Source: CAWJFJ01 sp963800065 (GTDB lineage: Bacteria; Actinomycetota; Acidimicrobiia; Acidimicrobiales; UBA8190). From it: a stretch of DNA of 64,000 nt. Location: positions 186,001 to 250,000 of the forward strand of contig CAWCZO010000009.1 of the NCBI GenBank assembly GCA_963800065.1. Direction: 5' to 3'. Both the position numbers and the translations under genes were made by a program. Shown piece by piece: positions 57,146 to 64,000 of this stretch. Each line of letters starts with the position of its first letter. The stretch's first letter is position 1. The notes beneath the pieces were generated by a model. The model saw nothing but the letters and a program-made list of their open reading frames with translations, had not been told where the DNA came from and did no database searches.

Positions 57146-57985
57146 GTGACGGTCGCCGTGCCCATGGCCGCCGTCGGTGGACAGGTCCCCCTGCGTCTGC
57201 GGGGCGTGGCCGTCGTGCGAGACGGTGTTGCCATCCTGGACGGGATCGACTGGGACATCGGACACGGTGAGCGATGGGCCGTCCTGGGGCCCAACGGATC
57301 GGGGAAGACGACACTTCTGCGTGTGGCGGGCATGCGCCTCCTTCCGACCCGTGGGACCGTCGAGGTGCTGGGGGAGACTTACGGTCGCAGCGACGCCCGA
57401 GCCGTGCGCCGACGCGTCTCCTTCGTGAGTCAGTCCCTCCTCCGCGGGCTTCGGCCGACATTGTCGGCTCATGACGTCGTCCTCACCGGTCGCCACGCCG
57501 CTCTCGAAGCGTGGTGGCACCGGTACGACGAGGACGACCATCTTCACGCCCGACGGCTCCTCGATGCCGCCGGACTGGGGGATGCCGACGAGAGACCCTT
57601 CGGGGTTCTCTCCGAAGGGGAACGCCAGCAGGTCCTCCTGGCCCGCGCACTCATGGCAGAGCCTGACTTGCTCCTTCTCGACGAACCGGCCGCCGGCCTC
57701 GATCTCGGTGCCCGGGAGCGACTGGTCATGCATCTCGGTGTCCTGGCCGCCGATCCCGGTACTCCTCCGCTGGTACTCGTCACGCACCACGTGGAGGAGT
57801 TACCGGCCGGAATCACGCATGCCGCCCTCGTCAGCGCCGGTCGCCTGGTGCAGGTCGGCCCCGCGTCCGATGTCCTCACCACCGACGCCATTTCGTCCTG
57901 TTTCGGCGTGCCTGTCAACGTCGAACGGGTCGAGGGACGGTGGACGGCTCGCGCCGCGATCGAAGATACGGACGCCGAAGAATGA
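57146..57985 (+). CDS. ABC transporter ATP-binding protein (ModF/YlmA-like)
   Basis: 279 residues from GTG 57146; GTG 57158 and ATG 57164 are also possible, and no clear ribosome binding site separates them. Walker A GPNGSGKTTLL, Q-loop FVSQSLLRGLRPT, signature LSEGERQQVLLARAL (LSEGE in place of LSGGQ), Walker B LLLLDEPAAGLD and H-loop VTHHVEEL. The pattern matches stand-alone ATPases such as ModF/YlmA. No permease gene follows, so a partner is elsewhere or it acts alone. It is 37 bases after the sulfur operon. Confidence 0.85.
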   Translation: MTVAVPMAAVGGQVPLRLRGVAVVRDGVAILDGIDWDIGHGERWAVLGPNGSGKTTLLRVAGMRLLPTRGTVEVLGETYGRSDARAVRRRVSFVSQSLLRGLRPTLSAHDVVLTGRHAALEAWWHRYDEDDHLHARRLLDAAGLGDADERPFGVLSEGERQQVLLARALMAEPDLLLLDEPAAGLDLGARERLVMHLGVLAADPGTPPLVLVTHHVEELPAGITHAALVSAGRLVQVGPASDVLTTDAISSCFGVPVNVERVEGRWTARAAIEDTDAEE

Positions 57986-58313
57986 CCGAAGCACCCGCTT
58001 ATCGGCGCCCGCTGGGTCGTCCTCGGAGCCGTTTGACGGGTACTCGCGCTGCGCGACAGAGGTGACGCACTGAGTGTCATCGCGTGCGCTCGGATCTCGA
58101 CCGGCCGACGCGACGCCGAAACTTCCGTCTCGGGCAAGGCCGACAATCCCCGTTCCGACCTGCCATTTTCGAGCTGCCTTGCAGGCCGGGCACGGGCTGA
58201 CTAGTAAGGGGGAACCCAGGGAACCGCGGGTGCATCAGTCCGTTCCGACCATCCACCAGATGTAGAAGATCGCTCATTAAGGTCTTCACTACCGGAAGGC
58301 AGGTCAAGGGGTC
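57986..58313. other. 328-base intergenic region without a convincing gene
   Basis: No ribosome-site-backed reading frame and no RNA family recognised. It contains a 17-base imperfect palindrome at 58063-58079 (TGAC at one end, GTCA at the other), which might mark the end of the ABC gene transcript. Confidence 0.4.
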
Positions 58314-58898
58314 TTGACGATCGTGGTTCTCGTTGTCCTCGTGCTGGTGTGGGCGGTGGTCCTCGGGCCGAGCCTTCTTCGACGGACCGCTGACCGTCAA
58401 TCGAAAGACTCAATCGGCTCGTTCCACCGCCAGCTTCATGTGCTGGGACGCACAGGTCCCTCCCTGGTACCCCCCGCACACCGACTTGATACCTCGATTC
58501 CCGCCACTCTCCATGACGCCGGCGGTGCGGGGCGGATCGGCTCGGTCAGCAGCCGTCCCGCTCCGTGGGCTTTCAATGCCGAACCCTCCGACACCGGTGC
58601 ACAGACGGCGCTCCGGCGACCCGATCCATACTTCCGCCCCGGAGCATGCAAGCGTCGCCGGGACGTGCTCATGATCCTGCTGTGCATGCTCACGGTCACC
58701 GGTCTCATAGGCATCATTCCCGCCATGCACGTCCTACTTGTCGGAACGGCGTTCGTGGCTGTGGTGCTGGCCGCGTACCTCGGCCTCCTTATCCGACTTC
58801 GGGGCCAGGCGCTCGAACGTGAGGTCAAACTGCATTACCTGCCACGAAGCGCCGAATACGACCTTCCGATACAGATCCGCCGAGTGGCATCGCGCTGA
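58314..58898 (+). CDS. Membrane protein of unknown function
   Basis: 194 residues from TTG 58314 (AAGGGG just upstream); GTG 58323 is an alternative. The first segment (VVLVVLVLVWAVVLGPSLL) is a membrane helix or signal anchor followed by RR. A 100-residue polar loop leads to a helical hairpin, VLMILLCMLTVTGLIGIIPA and VLLVGTAFVAVVLAAYLGLL, and a basic tail ending VASR. So about three membrane helices. Similar small membrane proteins are common near housekeeping genes in actinobacteria but the family is not named here. It lies between the ABC gene and the tRNA. Confidence 0.6.
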   Translation: MTIVVLVVLVLVWAVVLGPSLLRRTADRQSKDSIGSFHRQLHVLGRTGPSLVPPAHRLDTSIPATLHDAGGAGRIGSVSSRPAPWAFNAEPSDTGAQTALRRPDPYFRPGACKRRRDVLMILLCMLTVTGLIGIIPAMHVLLVGTAFVAVVLAAYLGLLIRLRGQALEREVKLHYLPRSAEYDLPIQIRRVASR

Positions 58899-59131
58899 AC
58901 CACACGCTCTAGGTTCGCCGGGCCCGGGACGGCCGGACCGCCGTGGTCGAGCGAGCGAAGTGCCTGTCACGACGGCGCGCAGGACCTTCTCGTGGTTCCC
59001 ATGCTCTGTCGGTCGTCATCGTGAGCCGGGACCGACCCGCCCTTCTGGGGAAGACGCCCGTTCCCAGAGGAGGCGAACACTGGTCGCCCGGGGCACGGGA
59101 GCGATCGGGCCAGGAGGCCGGAGCCTGGCGC

Positions 59132-59137
59132 TATCCT
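59132..59137 (+). promoter_or_regulatory. Probable -10 of the tRNA-Ala promoter
   Basis: TATCCT, 12 bases before the tRNA 5' end. No clear -35 is seen at 17 bases. Confidence 0.4.
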
Positions 59138-59149
59138 GAAGACCTCAAC

Positions 59150-59225
59150 GGGGGTGTAGCTCAGCTGGTAGAGCGCTACGTTCGCAACGTAGAAGTCGGC
59201 GGTTCGAGTCCGCTCACCTCCACCA
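59150..59225 (+). tRNA. tRNA-Ala (anticodon CGC)
   Basis: 76 bases with the CCA end encoded. The acceptor GGGGGTG pairs with CACCTCC (one G-T pair); the D arm is GCTC/GAGC; the anticodon arm is CTACG-TTCGCAA-CGTAG with anticodon CGC (codon GCG); the T arm is GGCGG-TTCGAGT-CCGCT. All cloverleaf stems close. It is the likely insertion site of the element whose integrase gene ends 13 bases downstream. Confidence 0.95.
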
Positions 59226-59238
59226 CTAAAAGCCCAGT
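59205..59238. other. Candidate attachment site (attL) at the tRNA 3' end
   Basis: The 3' part of tRNA-Ala is directly followed by a convergent tyrosine integrase gene, the usual arrangement after site-specific insertion into a tRNA. A second copy of the tRNA end is not seen in the window, so the far end must lie beyond 64000. The exact core is unknown. Confidence 0.5.
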
Positions 59239-59252
59239 TCAACTAGCCTTTT
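59228..59252. terminator. Intrinsic terminator shared by tRNA-Ala and the integrase gene
   Basis: An imperfect 12-pair hairpin (AAAAGCCCAGTT facing AACTAGCCTTTT) flanked by A- and T-runs on opposite sides, so it can work in both directions. It overlaps the integrase stop at 59239. Confidence 0.5.
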
Positions 59253-60417
59253 TGGGGGAGCGCTTGATTGGAGCCGGGCGTTTCACTGCACGTTTATTGC
59301 TCACTCGTTTTCTGCCAGGCATGAAATAGGCCCCAGAAGCTTCGCCCGCTCGCCGGTCTGCTTCGGGGACAGATTGGGCATAGAGCTCAAGTGTCATACG
59401 CACGTCAGAGTGGCCAAGACGATCCTTCGCTGTCCTGGCGTCCACGCCATTGACCACTAGAGAGGTTGCGTGCGCTCGCCGTAGGCCGTGTGACCGCGCC
59501 AGAGGATGGCCGGCCTTCTCGCACGCCGGCACCCATATGCGGTTCCGCCAGTTCGAGTACCTCAAAAGGCCACCGTTTGAATCAGCGAAGAGAAGCTCAT
59601 CTGGTCCAACCAAACCCTGACGCTTCATGTGTTGCCGGATCAGAGTCATCAGAGAGCGTGGTACAGCGAGGGTCCGAGCACTGGCATCCGACTTTGGCGT
59701 ACTCAGCATGGAGTGGCCCTTCTGGTCACGAATGACTGTCTCGGTGATCGTGACTGACGAGTCCTTTCCATGAGTGGTGAAGCTCCCAACCCGTAGAGCG
59801 GCGATCTCCTCCCAGCGCAGACCCAGTACCGCTCCGATCAAGACCATGGGGCGGTACTCCTTGGGCATAGCAAGAGCGATGCTCTCCACCGCATCTGGCG
59901 TCAGAAGGTACGTCTTGGAGGGAGTGAGCTTTGGGAGGTTGATCCCTCGGCAGGGGGTACGGCCGATCCAGTCATTCCGAGCGGCGTACTCGAACATGGC
60001 CCGGAGGACTCCGTAGTAGCGGCGTACCGTCCTCGCTCTGACCGACTTCTCCCAGATGTTGACGAGCTTCTGAACGTCTGGCGGGGTAACGCCGCCGATG
60101 CGCCTCGTGCCCAGGGCTGGGACGATATGACCGTTCAGTGCCACCTCGTCCGTTGCTCGAGTGTTGACTCGCTTGCTTGGATTCGAAGCCAGCCAGCTCT
60201 TACCGAGCTCCTCGACCGTAATCTTCTGGTTCCGGGGGTCGATTGAGGTTCCCCGGCGTCGATTTTCGTCTGTCTCAGTGAGCCAGTCCGACGCTTGGGT
60301 CTTCGTAGGGAAGGTCCGCTGGCGCTGCTCACCGTTGATGCGGACCCGCACGTCGTAGACTGTTCCATACCGACCAGTCTCCCGCGCCTTGATTCGAGGG
60401 TCCGTCGTTAGAGCCAT
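59239..60417 (-). CDS. int: Tyrosine-type site-specific integrase
   Basis: 392 residues. N-terminal arm-binding region (VYDVRVRINGEQRQRTFPTK), SAM-like core-binding domain (about 65-165, SKRVNTRATDEVALNGHIVP) and catalytic domain. Catalytic residues: Arg in GAVLGLRWEEIAALR, His/Arg in SHGLRRAHATSLV, His in RLGHSDVRMTLELY, with the nucleophile Tyr there. It catalyses insertion and excision of the element next to tRNA-Ala. The gene points toward the tRNA. Base composition is visibly less GC-rich than the chromosome to the left, a sign of transfer. No excisionase is recognised. Confidence 0.94.
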   Translation of the reverse strand: MALTTDPRIKARETGRYGTVYDVRVRINGEQRQRTFPTKTQASDWLTETDENRRRGTSIDPRNQKITVEELGKSWLASNPSKRVNTRATDEVALNGHIVPALGTRRIGGVTPPDVQKLVNIWEKSVRARTVRRYYGVLRAMFEYAARNDWIGRTPCRGINLPKLTPSKTYLLTPDAVESIALAMPKEYRPMVLIGAVLGLRWEEIAALRVGSFTTHGKDSSVTITETVIRDQKGHSMLSTPKSDASARTLAVPRSLMTLIRQHMKRQGLVGPDELLFADSNGGLLRYSNWRNRIWVPACEKAGHPLARSHGLRRAHATSLVVNGVDARTAKDRLGHSDVRMTLELYAQSVPEADRRAGEASGAYFMPGRKRVSNKRAVKRPAPIKRSPKKAS

Positions 60418-60575
60418 GGTGCCGCCCGAACGGTGCTCACGGCGGCCAGCCTAGACAACGCCACGGCCACACTGGGAACGGGTACTCAACACCGTGAACT
60501 CGCCCAAAGGGCGTATTGAGGAATGCGTGCGCAAGAGTACGAGGCCACGGAGGGTTACGGGAGTCATGTTGGCCA

Positions 60576-61220
60576 TCAGTGAATCTTCTCCGGGGAAACA
60601 TTCGGGCTAACCCGCCACAAACTGACCGGAAGGTACAGACCAGCCACGGTGTCAGAAACCCCTTCAAAGAGTCGCCGGAACACGGAGGGCTCAGCCAGGT
60701 CTAGTCCCGAAACGAATCGCTGCACGGTGACCCAAGAGACGCGGGCCGTGGAGGCGTATGGACCAAGAAAATGCGGCCTGGAGTCGTGGAAGCTTTCCGG
60801 CTGCCCGAGGTCGGAGACAGTCAGGACGCCAGCCCGACCCCCGACGTAACCAGCGATCAGCACCGATACCCCTTGAACGACAAAGGGACCAGAGGACATG
60901 CCCGGAGCTAAGCCCATAGCGGCCCTGACAGGCGCACGAATCTCGTGATTGATTTTCGCCACCTCGGCGGTGGCAAGGACCTTCAAGTCCTCCCAGGTTG
61001 CCGCTCTCAGATCGCCCAGCCACTCCGCAAAAGCGACTGCCGGATCAACAACTCCGGCCAGGCCCCATACCAGGGATGTGTTGCTAACAGGATGGATCTT
61101 CTCGACCTCAAAGGTGTCTGCGGCCGAGTACCCGGTCTGTGCCTCCCCCTGTTCCATGGCCCGTCCGTCGGCACCCACCAATACGTGACCGTCGCCAATG
61201 ACAGCGCCCAGAAGGGTCAT
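60576..61220 (-). CDS. HslV/proteasome-like N-terminal-nucleophile hydrolase homologue
   Basis: 214 residues from ATG 61220; GTG 61229 (adds Val-Pro-Ser) has a GGAG about 11 bases upstream. After Met removal the protein begins TLLGAVIGDGHVLVGADGRA. This aligns with HslV and proteasome beta chains: Thr1, Asp17 and an Arg/Gln at 19, then KIHPV as the Lys33 region (seven residues late) and WGLAGVVDPAVAFAEWL as the GxAG loop and helix. It may be a protease or a related Ntn enzyme. No HslU or ATPase gene is seen. It lies in the integrated element, divergent from an SDH-type protease. Confidence 0.6.
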   Translation of the reverse strand: MTLLGAVIGDGHVLVGADGRAMEQGEAQTGYSAADTFEVEKIHPVSNTSLVWGLAGVVDPAVAFAEWLGDLRAATWEDLKVLATAEVAKINHEIRAPVRAAMGLAPGMSSGPFVVQGVSVLIAGYVGGRAGVLTVSDLGQPESFHDSRPHFLGPYASTARVSWVTVQRFVSGLDLAEPSVFRRLFEGVSDTVAGLYLPVSLWRVSPNVSPEKIH

Positions 61221-61552
61221 GGACGGCACTGACGAGGCTTCTCCGCACGCACAGTAGGACGATACCGCCCGCCGCCGGTGCTGGACATGGCCTACGAATA
61301 CGCCGAAAAGCGTCCTCGACCAGCGGTTTGTTTGGCGGGATGGGACGGCCGGAGCCAACGGCCATCCCCACTATCCGATATGGATAAGCCGGATCGTTCG
61401 TCGTACGGACGAGCCCCCTGAGCCCCTTCCCCAACTGAATCTAAAACTACAGCCGTGTCATCCCACATCTTTGGTCAATAACGCGCGACCCTCTTTACTC
61501 CGGGCGAAGGGGGAGCTACTTCAATGGACATCGAACGTCAGGGAGGTGGGCT
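61221..61552. other. Divergent intergenic region of the element
   Basis: 332 bases between two divergent protease-like genes. It holds a forward promoter candidate at 61471-61499 and a short reading frame starting at 61524. No other gene is convincing. Confidence 0.4.
61471..61499 (+). promoter_or_regulatory. Promoter candidate for the SDH-type protease gene
   Basis: TTGGTC, 17-base spacer, TTTACT. A near-standard sigma-70 layout, unlike the leaderless boxes of the chromosomal genes. Confidence 0.45.
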
Positions 61553-61604
61553 GTGGAGCCCGGAGCAACTCAGGAAGACCGTCATGAGGCAATTCGAGAA
61601 ATAG
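61524..61604 (+). CDS. Possible 26-codon upstream reading frame overlapping the protease start
   Basis: ATG 61524 to TAG 61604, with GGGGGAG eight bases upstream. It encodes MDIERQGGGLWSPEQLRKTV and six more residues. It overlaps the GTG start of the next gene at 61553 in another frame, so it could couple or limit its translation. Not a known peptide. Confidence 0.3.
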   Translation: MDIERQGGGLWSPEQLRKTVMRQFEK

Positions 61605-62722
61605 AAGCGCAGCGAGGGTCAAAGGTGATCTCCTACGTCACCTCCACTCGCCAAAACTTGGAATCGCAAATGTCCATGGATGTGATTCCAATTTTCTATG
61701 AGCATCTCCGACTTTTGAACAAAGAGGACGCTGGAAAACTCAAGCTCGATATCTTGATCCACTCCAACGGAGGCGACGGGGTCGTCCCGTGGCGTTTGGT
61801 CAAACTTCTTCGGCAGTATTGCTCGGAGTTCACCCTCCTGGTTCCCAATCATGCGTATAGCGCCGCAACGCTTCTGGCTCTGGGTGCTGACAACGTTTTG
61901 ATGCATCCAATGGGCGTATTGGGTCCCATAGATCCAACTGTCACCACTGCGTACAACCCGCCGGATCCCGCCAATCCTTCGCGGAAGCTCGGCGTGTCGG
62001 TGGAGGACGTTGCCGCCTATATCGCGTTGGTTCGTGAGGACGTCGGCATCCATCATGAAGATGAGCTGGTCCAAGCCTTCCTTGCTCTTGCCAATGTGAA
62101 TGTCATTCACCCCCTCGCCCTCGGGTCCGTGAAGCGATCGACCTCCCAGGGCCGCATGTTGGGACAAAAGCTGCTCAAGAGTCGAAAACACGCTCAGATG
62201 GAGGAGCATGAGATCACCGAGGTGGTGAACACGCTGACGTCACAGCTCTACTACCACGGACATCCCATCAACTGGGAGGAAGCGAATAGTGAGTTGGGCC
62301 TCAAGTTTGTACAGGAGGCTGATCCGGCGCTCTGTGAACTCATGTGGGATCTATTCTCTAAGTACGTCGCGTTGTTCAACATGAACGAATCATTCGATGC
62401 GGGCGTTGAAGCGACGCGCGCCGGCAAGTTTCCTCAGGTCCCCGCGCCGCCAGGTGTGACAGTCCCCGGTGCCACGACCCAATCTGTCGGATGGGCGGTA
62501 GAAGAGTTGGTCGCAGGTCCCTATCCGACCGTAATTGTCGAGTCGGCGACGCGGTCTGACTATTACGAAGTCACGCTTGATGTTGTGCTGCGTCGGGAAT
62601 GGACGGGGCAACTGCAGACGCTGATGGCCGTTTCCGACCAAGGATGGCGAAGGATTGGAGGCACGAACGTTGCCGGAACGTCGGCAGCCACGCCACCGGC
62701 AGTGGGGGGAACTACCCCCTAG
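61553..62722 (+). CDS. SDH-type (SppA/ClpP-fold) serine protease homologue
   Basis: 389 residues from GTG 61553, with GGAGG upstream. The N-terminal 230 residues match the SDH/serine dehydrogenase proteinase family: REIEAQRGSKVISYVTS, DILIHSNGGDGVVPWRLVKLL, VPNHAYSAATLLALGADNVL with the likely nucleophile Ser, and HPMGVLGPIDPTV. The C-terminal part (from about 250) includes helices and a segment with no match to the family. It is cytoplasmic (no signal). Some family members sit in defence or mobile elements; here it faces a proteasome-like gene. Target unknown. Confidence 0.8.
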   Translation: MEPGATQEDRHEAIREIEAQRGSKVISYVTSTRQNLESQMSMDVIPIFYEHLRLLNKEDAGKLKLDILIHSNGGDGVVPWRLVKLLRQYCSEFTLLVPNHAYSAATLLALGADNVLMHPMGVLGPIDPTVTTAYNPPDPANPSRKLGVSVEDVAAYIALVREDVGIHHEDELVQAFLALANVNVIHPLALGSVKRSTSQGRMLGQKLLKSRKHAQMEEHEITEVVNTLTSQLYYHGHPINWEEANSELGLKFVQEADPALCELMWDLFSKYVALFNMNESFDAGVEATRAGKFPQVPAPPGVTVPGATTQSVGWAVEELVAGPYPTVIVESATRSDYYEVTLDVVLRREWTGQLQTLMAVSDQGWRRIGGTNVAGTSAATPPAVGGTTP

Positions 62723-63085
62723 GGGGCAATCTCAGGACGACGACGCGAACCCAAGCAGCCCGGACGTCGACCGAAGTTCGACCGGAATCGGGGACTGACC
62801 AATGACTGGTGACGACGTCGCGGAAAACCGCTCAGGAAGGAGCTGCCCGACCTCACATTGGCTGGCCATGTTCGGCGCTTCGGCCTGCGCGGGTGCATCA
62901 ACTAGCGACAAATCAGTGCCCCCTGGATGAACTGTCGAACCCGTTACTTCTAGCATGGAATACGTCTCGACGGATTGCAATGTCTTACCTTTCACCAGTG
63001 ATTCTAGCTGGTCAGAGGAGTATGCCAGTCCGCGTAGGGGGACGGGAAATCCGCTGATTCATTTTCGGCATGATCTCGCCGGAAC
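62723..63085. other. 363-base region without a convincing gene
   Basis: Two overlapping frames of 82 and 87 codons exist on opposite strands but neither has a ribosome binding site or recognisable product. The sequence is less GC-rich than the chromosome. Confidence 0.35.
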
Positions 63086-63949
63086 TTGAAGCGGTCCATT
63101 CACATCAACCCCACAAGCCACAACCGAGCGGGCCTGGCGCCGGACGGGTCCCAGTTGAACGGAGACCCAGTTGACCGAGTGGAAGAAGGCGCAGGGCATG
63201 GGAGCGTGAGGACGGGCCGTCCTTCATCGACTCCAGCACCACCGGGGCTGCCTTTCCAGGTGAGTCGGAAGGGTCGGATCAACTGGCTCGCCTTTTCGCC
63301 GGACGACGGACGAGTTTCGCCCTGCTATTGGCTGTCGGTGAAGAACCGCGAGGTGTACGTGGGTCAGCGCGGGATGCCTGGAATCAAGATCAGTCTCCAC
63401 AAGACCGGAGACGCGCACATCTCGGCCAACGATCACGAAACTGCAGAGGCGTGGGGGTTTCCATCCCAATCCAAGCGTCCGTCCGAGTGGAGCACCCGCC
63501 GCCAGTTTCATCCTGGCTGGAATCGTCTCCTCCATGTCGTCCACCCCGAACCAGAGCTCCGACGTTTCAGCGAGGAGGGCCTCGAGAGCGTGAAACCTCT
63601 GATCCGGTTACCGGTGGCCCCTGAAATGGCTCTCCACGTCTGTCTGCTCCGGTACACCGGAGCGTTCGTAAACACGCGGATCGAGTTCGAGGACGCGGTC
63701 CATGTGGCGACCATCGAAGATGGAGAGGACTGGCGACTCGAAGTGATGGCCATCTTGGAGCCGTGGACGCAGGAGCATCGAGATTGGGCGCAACGTGCGC
63801 GCCTCATACCTCCAGGCAGCCACGGGCGATCGGCTGTAGCACCCGGATTCAACCGTGACCCACTTACGGGACGCTTAACCAAGCTGGTCACCATAGAGGA
63901 CGGCAGTATGCGGCTGTATGACCTGGCTGCAAACGAACCCGAGGACTGA
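63086..63949 (+). CDS. Hypothetical protein of the integrated element
   Basis: 287 residues from TTG 63086; a later GTG near 63206 is also possible, since the first 40 residues look non-conserved. Not recognised. A beta-rich N-terminal half (CYWLSVKNREVYVGQRGMPG, then KISLHKTGDAHIS) is followed by Trp/His-rich turns (RRQFHPGWNRLLHVVHPEPE) and a second beta region (MALHVCLLRYTGAFVNTRIE) before a basic end with GFNRDPLTGRLTKLVTIEDG. No signal peptide or membrane helix. It is the last gene visible in the element. Confidence 0.6.
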   Translation: MKRSIHINPTSHNRAGLAPDGSQLNGDPVDRVEEGAGHGSVRTGRPSSTPAPPGLPFQVSRKGRINWLAFSPDDGRVSPCYWLSVKNREVYVGQRGMPGIKISLHKTGDAHISANDHETAEAWGFPSQSKRPSEWSTRRQFHPGWNRLLHVVHPEPELRRFSEEGLESVKPLIRLPVAPEMALHVCLLRYTGAFVNTRIEFEDAVHVATIEDGEDWRLEVMAILEPWTQEHRDWAQRARLIPPGSHGRSAVAPGFNRDPLTGRLTKLVTIEDGSMRLYDLAANEPED

Positions 63950-64000
63950 GCGCCCCAAATATCGGGGTCTGGGCATTCTGTCCCGAGGGGGGAACGGCTC

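Noticed and set aside
60437..60667. 76-codon reverse frame next to the integrase as a possible excisionase
   Set aside because: It has no helix-turn-helix pattern and overlaps the Ntn-hydrolase gene's 3' end.
62732..62995. 87-codon reverse frame in the element
   Set aside because: No ribosome binding site, no known motif, and it overlaps a forward frame of similar quality. Not called.

Overview
The window is very GC-rich DNA from an actinobacterium. Gene content, very short or absent 5' leaders, frequent GTG/TTG starts and 1-4 base stop/start overlaps all fit that phylum. An Acidimicrobiia-like lineage is my best guess: SUF Fe-S assembly with a Rieske gene, probable coenzyme F420 enzymes, several luciferase-like oxidoreductases, and CoA-thioester genes that resemble the Streptomyces ethylmalonyl-CoA locus. 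The assignment rests on gene content only.

Layout. 1-3603 (reverse): surface-polysaccharide genes, namely a coiled-coil methyltransferase cut by the left edge, a small coiled-coil protein and a two-domain glycosyltransferase. 3754-9669: MarR regulator, DinB-like protein, divergent Lgt homologue, SDR, NlpC/P60 cell-wall hydrolase and a dienelactone hydrolase. 9666-16059: DUF885 metallohydrolase, a likely ethylmalonyl-CoA pathway set (Mcl-, Mcd- and Mch-like) and MutY. 16066-24196: hydrolases, flavin enzymes, RmlC-like epimerase, XRE regulator, RodZ-tail membrane protein and oligopeptidase B. 24339-34298: SUF assembly in two blocks, sufB-[Cys4 protein]-sufD-Rieske-sufC1 forward and sufC2-sufS-sufU reverse, with a crotonase and a luciferase-like/hydrolase pair between. 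34401-41308: debranching-type glycosidase, GNAT, lipoprotein, FGGY kinase and a PLP lyase/decarboxylase. 41342-51557: glutamine-synthetase-like ligase, SDR, PuuD-type amidotransferase and aldehyde dehydrogenase, which look like a gamma-glutamylated-amine pathway, then Sir2, MFS, acyl-CoA ligase and a second aldehyde dehydrogenase. 51563-57985: MarR, then assimilatory sulfur genes (siroheme synthesis, APS reductase, sulfite reductase, F420-type oxidoreductase subunit, unknown protein) and an ABC ATPase. 59150-64000: tRNA-Ala(CGC) followed by a tyrosine integrase and the start of an integrated element with two protease-fold genes.

The most interesting system is the sulfur operon. A siroheme sulfite reductase overlaps by four bases a protein with two [4Fe-4S] ferredoxin motifs and an FrhB domain, the family that oxidises F420H2. 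Methanogen Fsr fuses these activities in one chain. Here they look like two subunits of an assimilatory, F420H2-driven sulfite reductase. The neighbouring APS reductase carries Thr where the fourth Fe-S cysteine is expected. Second, the integrated element encodes a protein whose N-terminus matches HslV/proteasome beta subunits (Thr1, Asp17), next to a ClpP-fold SDH-type protease.

A recurring signal is a TANNNT hexamer, usually TAGCNT, ending 5-9 bases before start codons. It marks many genes as leaderless and was used to choose starts.
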